From: Candidatus Margulisiibacteriota bacterium
Lineage (GTDB): Bacteria > Margulisbacteria > Termititenacia > Termititenacales > Termititenacaceae
Assembly: GCA_031267055.1 (NCBI GenBank)
Contig: JAIRZV010000133.1
Span: forward strand, 1-8,329
Direction of reading: 5' to 3'
Length of the DNA: 8,329 nucleotides
Shown here: positions 1 to 4,591 of the stretch, piece by piece
Layout of the letters: each line of letters starts with the position of its first letter
Position numbering within the stretch: position 1 is the stretch's first letter
Made by a program: the position numbers and the translations under genes
The notes under the pieces: generated by a model
The model's input: only the letters and a program-made list of their open reading frames with translations
Told to the model about the DNA's origin: nothing
The model's database searches: none

Positions 1-65
1 TGAGAGATTGTACTGAAATTATTGCGTAATTCCGAAACAGGACGGATGTGAGGCGTTTGCGGCAT
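1..65 (-). CDS. Phd/YefM-type antitoxin, N-terminal fragment (runs off the window)
   Basis: An ATG at 63-65 (minus strand) opens a frame that stays open to the window edge and reads MPQTPHIRPVSELRNNFSTIS. The IRPVSELRNNF stretch resembles the N-terminus of Phd/YefM antitoxins, where a short strand is followed by the first DNA-contacting helix. In that family the N-terminal domain binds the operator and the C-terminal tail, not visible here, neutralises a RelE- or Doc-type toxin. The start is supported by AGGAG six bases before the ATG and by a promoter at 92-119. A toxin gene, if present, would lie beyond the left edge. Only 21 codons are visible, so the family call rests on the motif and the upstream signals. 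Orphan antitoxins without a toxin also exist. Confidence 0.7.
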   Translation of the reverse strand, partial: MPQTPHIRPVSELRNNFSTIS

Positions 66-83
66 ATTAGGCTCCTTTTATAT

Positions 84-113
84 TTAGCAGAATAATAGCA
101 TAAATTTTGCTAA
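84..113. promoter_or_regulatory. TAGCA motif cluster over the antitoxin promoter, candidate operator
   Basis: On the plus strand TAGCA occurs at 85-89 and 96-100, and its reverse complement TGCTA at 108-112. The last two form an inverted repeat with a 7-base spacer, and the copies start 11 and 12 bases apart, about one helical turn. They cover the -10 and most of the -10/-35 spacer. Antitoxins of the Phd/YefM family usually repress their own promoter through small palindromes there, so autoregulation is a reasonable inference. The motifs are short and the region is AT-rich, so chance is possible. Confidence 0.35.
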
Positions 114-119
114 TTACAA
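92..119 (-). promoter_or_regulatory. Promoter of the antitoxin gene
   Basis: Read on the minus strand, TTGTAA (114-119) is followed after 16 bases by TATTAT (92-97), and the -10 is preceded by TG plus one base, an extended -10. The predicted start is about 20 bases before the antitoxin ATG. A perfect TTGACA occurs just upstream (126-131) but has no good -10 at 16-18 bases. This gene therefore appears to have its own promoter in addition to any read-through from the XRE gene. Confidence 0.55.
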
Positions 120-166
120 GATTGATGTCAATGACCACGCCAAAAATTATATTGTAGGTATATTCT

Positions 167-532
167 TTAAATTTTGCGCCTTTGAATATGGCTTTTCATA
201 AGACTAAGCAGAACTCTCTGGGTTTCGTTATCGAGTTTTCGATATGTTTGCACTAGATCAACATTATCTATTTTCTGAATAATATCACTTTGCTTTTCAA
301 TAGATATATCCTTAAATAAAAATTCGATTGGTAAATCATAAAGACTGCTAATGGCATATAATGTAGCCAGTCTAGGCAGAGCATTGCCTTCATAGATATT
401 ATAAAAAGCAGAGTATTCTATCCCTACCTCAGCGGCCATCTGTTCTATTGTCATTTTCCGTTGCTTTTTTATCTGCTTTAACTTACTACTAATGAGTTTT
501 TTCAAATGTTTTTCTATATTGTCTTTATCCAC
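167..532 (-). CDS. XRE-family helix-turn-helix transcriptional regulator
   Basis: A 121-residue protein with a Cro/C1-type DNA-binding domain at about residues 14-73. A helix with KLKQIKKQRKMT is followed by the turn region IEQMAAEVGIEYSAFYNIYEG (29-49) and the closing LATLYAISSLYDLPIEFLF. The tail (74-121) is charged and probably helical (YRKLDNETQRVLLSLM), as in small XRE repressors that dimerise through a short C-terminal helix. The start is a GTG at 532 preceded by AAGGGGGAGG; no ATG in the frame fits the domain better. The gene is divergent from the envelope operon at 655-3270, and a 10-bp inverted repeat lies in the 122-base spacer, so it probably represses that operon and perhaps itself. 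Family assignment is firm. Ligand, operator and targets are inferred. No -10/-35 pair for this gene could be chosen with confidence in the AT-rich spacer. Confidence 0.9.
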   Translation of the reverse strand: MDKDNIEKHLKKLISSKLKQIKKQRKMTIEQMAAEVGIEYSAFYNIYEGNALPRLATLYAISSLYDLPIEFLFKDISIEKQSDIIQKIDNVDLVQTYRKLDNETQRVLLSLMKSHIQRRKI

Positions 533-577
533 TACCTCCCCCTTATTAGAAAGTTTAGCTATTTTTAAAAGATATTC

Positions 578-620
578 TTATATAGTTTAATGATTAGATA
601 CTATTTACTTAACTATATAA
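578..620. promoter_or_regulatory. Perfect 10-bp inverted repeat, candidate XRE operator
   Basis: TTATATAGTT (578-587) and its exact reverse complement AACTATATAA (611-620) are separated by 23 bases. Their centres are 33 bases apart, about three helical turns, so two bound dimers would lie on one DNA face. The right arm sits between the -35 and -10 boxes of the plus-strand promoter, where binding would block polymerase. A further ACTAT is at 600-604, beside the -35. A divergent XRE gene starts 45 bases from the left arm. The repeat is seen directly; that it is an operator is inferred. Confidence 0.6.
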
Positions 621-632
621 ATATGTTATAAT
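604..632 (+). promoter_or_regulatory. Promoter of the three-gene envelope operon
   Basis: TTTACT (604-609), four of six matches to the sigma-70 -35 consensus, is followed after exactly 17 bases by a perfect TATAAT (627-632). Transcription would begin near 639, leaving a leader of roughly 15 bases that holds the ribosome binding site (five G at 644-648). The -10 overlaps the in-frame ATG at 631, which rules that ATG out and places the true start at 655. Confidence 0.7.
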
Positions 633-654
633 GTATGAAAAAAGGGGGTTGCTT

Positions 655-1296
655 ATGCAAAAGTTAGTGAATAAATTTCTGGTTATTGGTGTATTAGGGT
701 TAGTTGCTGTAGGAGTATTTGGTTGTAATGAAGATTATGAAAAAGCCCAACAGGGAAAACAAGTAATTATAGAAAAATCTGGGGGGACTAAACCACAATG
801 GTATTTAGATGGTTTTCAAAAATCTGCCGGTAATACTGAATACGAAATTGGTTTTGTCGAAAGAGCAAAAACGCAGAGAAGCACTGCGCAAACTTTGGCG
901 TATCAAGACGCTTTGGCCAGATTAGCCAACAGAATAGAAACGCTGATTATAAATGAATTTTCTGGCGGCACAGAAGTATCTGAGCAAAACAGAGATTTGC
1001 GCGAAAATCTTTCTCGAGAATTTGCCAATGCCGGTATTGCGCGCGGATTTATCTCTGACGTGAAAATAAATGCCACTTATTGGGAAAAAGCGCGTTTGGA
1101 GCATGAAGCGGAAGCTGATTACTATTGGAACTATGCAGTCTTAATAGAATGCCCCAAAAATAAAATTAAAGAGTACGAAGACAAATTGAGAGAAAAAGCC
1201 AGCGCCTATGTCAAAACGCAGGCGCAGCGCAATGCGGAAAATACCAGAGATGCGACTATGGCCGATTATGATGAATATCTAAAACAAGGCAGATGA
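655..1296 (+). CDS. LPP20-domain outer-membrane lipoprotein (FlgP-like)
   Basis: A 213-residue lipoprotein. A signal peptide (MQKLVNKF, then a hydrophobic stretch to residue 23) ends in a VFGC lipobox with Cys24 as the probable lipidated residue; Asn at +2 is compatible with outer-membrane sorting. An LPP20-like domain spans about residues 46-170: KPQWY (46-50), EIGFVERAK (64-72), then the alanine-rich helix TAQTLAYQDALARLANRI (77-94) typical of the family. The C-terminal 45 residues are charged and probably coiled. LPP20 relatives include Helicobacter Lpp20 and the FlgP proteins of Vibrio and Campylobacter, but sequence alone does not show a flagellar role. The start at 655 is chosen because the upstream ATG at 631 lies in the -10 box, and GGGGG stands six bases before 655. 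It is the first gene of the operon and overlaps the next gene by ATGA. The lipobox has Phe at -2, which is unusual but tolerated. Confidence 0.85.
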   Translation: MQKLVNKFLVIGVLGLVAVGVFGCNEDYEKAQQGKQVIIEKSGGTKPQWYLDGFQKSAGNTEYEIGFVERAKTQRSTAQTLAYQDALARLANRIETLIINEFSGGTEVSEQNRDLRENLSREFANAGIARGFISDVKINATYWEKARLEHEAEADYYWNYAVLIECPKNKIKEYEDKLREKASAYVKTQAQRNAENTRDATMADYDEYLKQGR

Positions 1297-2246
1297 GAAA
1301 TCTTTGTTTGTTTTTAAGCGTTTGCCTGGCGGTTTTATTTTCCTCTGGCGAGTCGGTAGATCCTATTTGGATAAATAATAAGGCGCTAGAATCGGCAGAA
1401 AATCTTTATTATGTCGGTACGGCGGAGTCTGCGCGCCGAGATTTTGCTGTAGCGCAAGCCAGAGAAAACGCCTTGCAATCTTTTTTGAAAGATATTGAAG
1501 TCAATATTGCCGAATATAGGGTGATCACTAACATTCAAGTTAGTTCTGACGAAAGCAATTACCTGCGAGAAAATATAACGCAAGAAAGCAAATTGGAGAC
1601 GCGCAACAAAAAAATTACGGTCAACGACTTGAAACAAAAAGATTTTTACATCAGACGAGATAAAAACAACTATACGGCTTATGTCCTATTGGAAATCAGT
1701 AAGAATAATTTTAAGAAATTAGAACAGGAGTGGATTCAACAAGCAGACAACGCTTATCAGCAAGCCAAAAGTTCTCTAAAGGAAAAAAATAAACTAATTG
1801 CCTTGAAAAAATATATAAACGCCGGAAAAATAATAGATACGATTCCTAATAAATATACTGCTAAAGCCAGAAATTCCATTGCTGAGAATAGAGTGCATTT
1901 TGACCTAATGCAAAGTATTTGTGTCTGGCCTGGAAATAATCTCGAAAATGCATTTGCTGTGGAATTAGCCAAAAATTTTGACGGTTATATTTTTACTGAA
2001 AACAAAGATGCGGCTACTTTTGTTTTAACTATAAAATGTAATTACGAAATACTTGGCAATTTGACTCCCAAAAGAGTTTTTATGCATGGAGATATAGGTT
2101 TGTCTGCCAACGGGTTGCAGTATCAGTATGCTGACTCCGTGTATGGTTTTGGCAATGCCGAGTTTACCGCGTTGCAAGATGCCACCGTAAAATTAGCACA
2201 AACAATAGCCGCGGATATGAAAGGATACTTAGATGAAAATCTGTAA
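1293..2246 (+). CDS. Exported LPP20-like protein of the envelope operon
   Basis: A 317-residue protein. A signal peptide covers about residues 1-20 and has no usable lipobox (neither Cys5 nor Cys11 has a proper context), so it is probably periplasmic or held by partners. An LPP20-like module follows at about 23-145: DPIWI (23-27), LYYVGTAESARRDFAVAQARENALQSF (38-64), and a second conserved stretch YTAYVLLEISKNNFKKLEQEW (127-147). Residues 148-200 are helical and lysine-rich with TPR-like character (ADNAYQQAKS, IALKKYINAGKI). The C-terminal domain (about 205-317) has predicted strands and ends in an Ala-rich helix (ATVKLAQTIAADMK); I do not recognise it. The first gene carries the same PxW plus Ala-rich-helix signature, so the two may derive from one ancestral module. 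The gene overlaps the first by 4 bases and the third by 14, indicating translational coupling. Confidence 0.75.
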   Translation: MRNLCLFLSVCLAVLFSSGESVDPIWINNKALESAENLYYVGTAESARRDFAVAQARENALQSFLKDIEVNIAEYRVITNIQVSSDESNYLRENITQESKLETRNKKITVNDLKQKDFYIRRDKNNYTAYVLLEISKNNFKKLEQEWIQQADNAYQQAKSSLKEKNKLIALKKYINAGKIIDTIPNKYTAKARNSIAENRVHFDLMQSICVWPGNNLENAFAVELAKNFDGYIFTENKDAATFVLTIKCNYEILGNLTPKRVFMHGDIGLSANGLQYQYADSVYGFGNAEFTALQDATVKLAQTIAADMKGYLDENL

Positions 2247-3270
2247 AATTTTAGGCGCTCTGAGTATTTGTTTGGCTCTCTTAAGCGCTATGGGAGATAA
2301 GCCAAATTTACCGTCTCATGAAGAAGGTCTGGTAAACCTATCAAAACAAATATCTGCCGTCTTAAAAGAAAAGAAAAAGAAAAGAATCATCGTCATATTC
2401 TTTTATGATGATATCTCGGGGAGATTCGGCACGGTAGGCAATGATTTAGTAAAAAATATAACCAGCGAGTTGGTAAACTTAGGAAAAAATAATTATTCTG
2501 TGATTGACCAGGATGCCCAAGAATATATAATCGATGAAGCTAAGAAAAGATATAGTGATGAAGGTGTTTTTTCTAGAGATACCTTAACCAATCTTGGTAA
2601 GCAGTTAAACGCCGATGCTTTGGTTTATGGTTTTTATCGCGCCAAAGGAGCTATCTATGAATATGAAGCTAGAATTGTTAATACAGACACCGCCGAATTT
2701 CTGGGAATAGAAAAAGTGCGGGTAGATAAAAATACTGTTCCTAGATACATGCAGGTTGAAGAACAATATTATACTAAGAAAACCACTTATTCTGACTATA
2801 GTCATGAGAACAGTTATTATTCTACCGGCTTTAAATTTGGTCTTTCTGTAATTAATTTCGACTTTATTACTGATTTTCCCTTGCAATATAGAGTCGGCAT
2901 AGAAAGTTATAGCGATAATAATAAATTCGAGCTAAACGTAAATTATTGGTATACAGGTGAAATCGAACAACCTTGGTTGACTTCTTTATCTCTCGACTGT
3001 CATATGGGCTTTAAAGTATTAGGAGAGTCTCTTAGAACCGGGGGTGTGTACTTAGGCGTGGGGTTTAGACACGAACGTTTGACTTGGTATACAACTTATT
3101 ATGGTTATTATGGAGACACAGGACAAGTAGTAAGTACAAGCAATGATAATAGTAGTGTCTTATTGATTGGCGGATTCAGTTGTGAACCCATTGATATATC
3201 TTACAACGTCACTTATGGAAGCACGTATACAAATTATTCGTTTATTTCTTGTGCTTTAAGGTTATTTTGA
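2233..3270 (+). CDS. CsgG/FlgO-like domain protein with C-terminal putative beta-barrel
   Basis: A 345-residue exported protein with a signal peptide ending near residue 21 (LLSAMG). Residues about 32-165 resemble CsgG/FlgO-type domains: a first strand RIIVIFFYDD (51-60), GNDLVKNITSELVNLGKNNYSVIDQ (69-93), ILxE-like IIDEAKKR (99-106), LGKQLNADALVYGFY (121-135) and an ARIVNTDTAEFLG strand pair (146-158). A Tyr-rich linker follows (172-197). Residues 198-345 alternate polar and hydrophobic residues in short strands with many Tyr, Trp and Gly, and the chain ends in Phe, as many outer-membrane barrels do. Known FlgO proteins are much shorter and lack such a tail. The ATG is preceded by AAAGGA and lies within the end of the previous gene (14-base overlap). 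It has no clear lipobox, unlike CsgG. An outer-membrane role with the two LPP20-type partners is inferred from the operon; substrate and function are unknown. Confidence 0.7.
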   Translation: MKICKILGALSICLALLSAMGDKPNLPSHEEGLVNLSKQISAVLKEKKKKRIIVIFFYDDISGRFGTVGNDLVKNITSELVNLGKNNYSVIDQDAQEYIIDEAKKRYSDEGVFSRDTLTNLGKQLNADALVYGFYRAKGAIYEYEARIVNTDTAEFLGIEKVRVDKNTVPRYMQVEEQYYTKKTTYSDYSHENSYYSTGFKFGLSVINFDFITDFPLQYRVGIESYSDNNKFELNVNYWYTGEIEQPWLTSLSLDCHMGFKVLGESLRTGGVYLGVGFRHERLTWYTTYYGYYGDTGQVVSTSNDNSSVLLIGGFSCEPIDISYNVTYGSTYTNYSFISCALRLF

Positions 3271-3280
3271 TAAGTAAGCC

Positions 3281-3310
3281 AAATGATCTGTTTTAAAGCC
3301 AGATATTTTT
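3281..3310 (+). terminator. Weak intrinsic terminator of the envelope operon
   Basis: AAATGATCTG (3281-3290) can pair with CAGATATTT (3300-3308) with one bulged G, a 9-base loop and five T at 3306-3310. The stem is AT-rich and partly overlaps the last codons of the converging nrnA-like gene. The placement, 10 bases after the stop of the plus-strand operon, is right, but the stability is low. Confidence 0.3.
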
Positions 3311-4228
3311 GCGAAAATATTGCACCACCTGTTTTTTCGCCTCGGCCAGCGTCGCGCCGAAAATTTTCCCCGCCGCGGCTTTGCGATGTCCACCGCCGTT
3401 GAAATGCGCGGCAATTTTGGCCACGTCCAGCGCGGTCTTGGAGCGCAGACTGACTTTGATATAATCAGTTTTTTCCACCAACACAACTACGGCCTCCGCG
3501 TTTTTCTCGCGGCGGATAAAATCAATGAGAAAACGGTTGTCCACTTTCAGCGTTTGGGGAATGACCGCCACGCTCAATTTGCCGCGGCAAAAACTCTGCG
3601 TCTGACTGACCGCCCGGGCAAAATCGAGGATTTCCCTCTGGCTTAATTGTTCATTTAATTTGTTATAAATGGCGTTGGGATTTACGCCCAGATGCGCGCA
3701 AGCATAAGCCGCGCGGAAAACCCGCGCGTCCGTATTGGCAAAAGCGAAATTGCCGGTGTCGCTGCTCAAGCCCCAGTATAAATATTCCGCCATAGTTTTA
3801 GTTAATTTAATTTTTAGTTTTTGTAGCAAATCATAAATGACCAACGTGCAGGACGCGGCGCTTGGGTCGATGATATTTATCTCCGCGAATTTCCGGTTAC
3901 TGACATGATGATCGATGCAGACGCCGATTTTCTGATTTTTGCCGCCGTACAAGCGGTCAATGTCGCTGGCGTCCACAGAAGCAACCAAATCAAATTGTTT
4001 TTGGCGGACATCTTGGCTTTGTGTAATGTCTGTTTTTTGCATGAAAGCGTTTAATTCGTTTTTGTGCTGGGGATCAAGCCGGACATTAATCCGTGCTCGC
4101 GGATTTATTTTTTTGATTAGTTCCCGCAGAAGATAGGCCGAGCCCAGCGCGTCAGCGTCCGGATCGACGTGGGTCAGGATCAAAATATTTTTGGCTTTTT
4201 TAAATGTTGCCTGCCAGATGTTTTTCAC
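3293..4228 (-). CDS. nrnA: DHH/DHHA1 phosphoesterase, nanoRNase/pAp phosphatase (NrnA-like)
   Basis: A 311-residue cytoplasmic enzyme, close to the usual NrnA length (about 310-320). NrnA proteins degrade very short RNA oligonucleotides and dephosphorylate 3'-phosphoadenosine 5'-phosphate, using two metal ions. The DHH metal ligands are all visible: His20, Asp24 and Asp26 in HVDPDADALG, Asp86 in VASVDASD, Asp106-His107-His108 in IDHH, and Asp157 in SSDTGNF. The DHHA1 substrate-binding motif is GGGHRKAAAG (278-287). The start is taken as GTG at 4228 because upstream residues in that frame do not resemble the family; it overlaps rbfA by 29 bases with a modest AAAGGG upstream. It is the last gene of the nusA cluster, and rbfA followed by a DHH gene is a common bacterial order. 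Substrate within the DHH/NrnA family is inferred, not shown. Confidence 0.9.
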   Translation of the reverse strand: MKNIWQATFKKAKNILILTHVDPDADALGSAYLLRELIKKINPRARINVRLDPQHKNELNAFMQKTDITQSQDVRQKQFDLVASVDASDIDRLYGGKNQKIGVCIDHHVSNRKFAEINIIDPSAASCTLVIYDLLQKLKIKLTKTMAEYLYWGLSSDTGNFAFANTDARVFRAAYACAHLGVNPNAIYNKLNEQLSQREILDFARAVSQTQSFCRGKLSVAVIPQTLKVDNRFLIDFIRREKNAEAVVVLVEKTDYIKVSLRSKTALDVAKIAAHFNGGGHRKAAAGKIFGATLAEAKKQVVQYFRKNIWL

Positions 4229-4574
4229 GTTTCGCCCTTTCTTTTGCCAGACTATTAAGGATTTCCAGCCGCTTATTGCCGGCGTCCAGCGAATCGTCGA
4301 GAGTAAAACGCAGTTTCGGCACGAGACGCGTGTCGATGGTCTCGGCCAGAATGCCACGGATAAAAGGAATAGCCGAGATCAGGCCACGCAGAGTTTTCTT
4401 TTTTTCGGCTGGCGTGCCCAGACAGGAGACAAAGACTTTGGCGGACGAGAGGTCCGCGGAAGCCTGCACTTCGGTGATCGACACAAAACCAATACGGTGA
4501 TCGTTGAGCTTGTGTAAAATGATCGAACCGATCTCGCTTTTTAATAATTCCGCCAGCCGTTGTGCGCGCGACAT
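4200..4574 (-). CDS. rbfA: 30S ribosome-binding factor A
   Basis: A 124-residue protein of the RbfA family, which has a KH-type fold, binds the 30S subunit during late maturation and helps 16S rRNA 5'-end processing, notably in the cold. Family features: N-terminal helix SRAQRLAELLKSEIGSIIL (2-20), VSITEVQASADLSSAKVFVSCLG (31-53), IPFIRGILAETIDTRLVPKLRFTLDDS (69-95) and a basic C-terminal tail. The length is typical. The ATG at 4574 is preceded by GAGGAG seven bases away and follows the infB stop by 17 bases. The 3' end overlaps the next gene by 29 bases. A 5-bp stem (4576-4588) includes part of the ribosome binding site, so translation may depend on ribosomes finishing infB. The identification is secure from motif order and position. 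Confidence 0.93.
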   Translation of the reverse strand: MSRAQRLAELLKSEIGSIILHKLNDHRIGFVSITEVQASADLSSAKVFVSCLGTPAEKKKTLRGLISAIPFIRGILAETIDTRLVPKLRFTLDDSLDAGNKRLEILNSLAKERAKREKHLAGNI

Positions 4575-4575
4575 T

Positions 4576-4588
4576 AGAGGTCTCCTCT
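4576..4588 (-). promoter_or_regulatory. Small hairpin over the rbfA ribosome binding site
   Basis: In the mRNA, AGAGG and CCTCT pair around the loop AGA just before the rbfA start, so the purine-rich Shine-Dalgarno sequence is half in the stem and half in the loop. Five base pairs are weak alone. The infB stop is only four bases further upstream, so ribosomes terminating there would melt it, which suggests translational coupling. This is an inference from base pairing only. Confidence 0.3.
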
Positions 4589-4591
4589 TTT

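Noticed and set aside
126..131. Perfect TTGACA -35 box on the minus strand
   Set aside because: No acceptable -10 lies 16-18 bases downstream; the pair TTGTAA/TATTAT with an extended -10 is better.
4229..4357. N-terminal extension of the nrnA-like gene (43 more residues)
   Set aside because: It lies wholly within rbfA in another frame, and the residues do not resemble the DHH family N-terminus, which fits the GTG at 4228.
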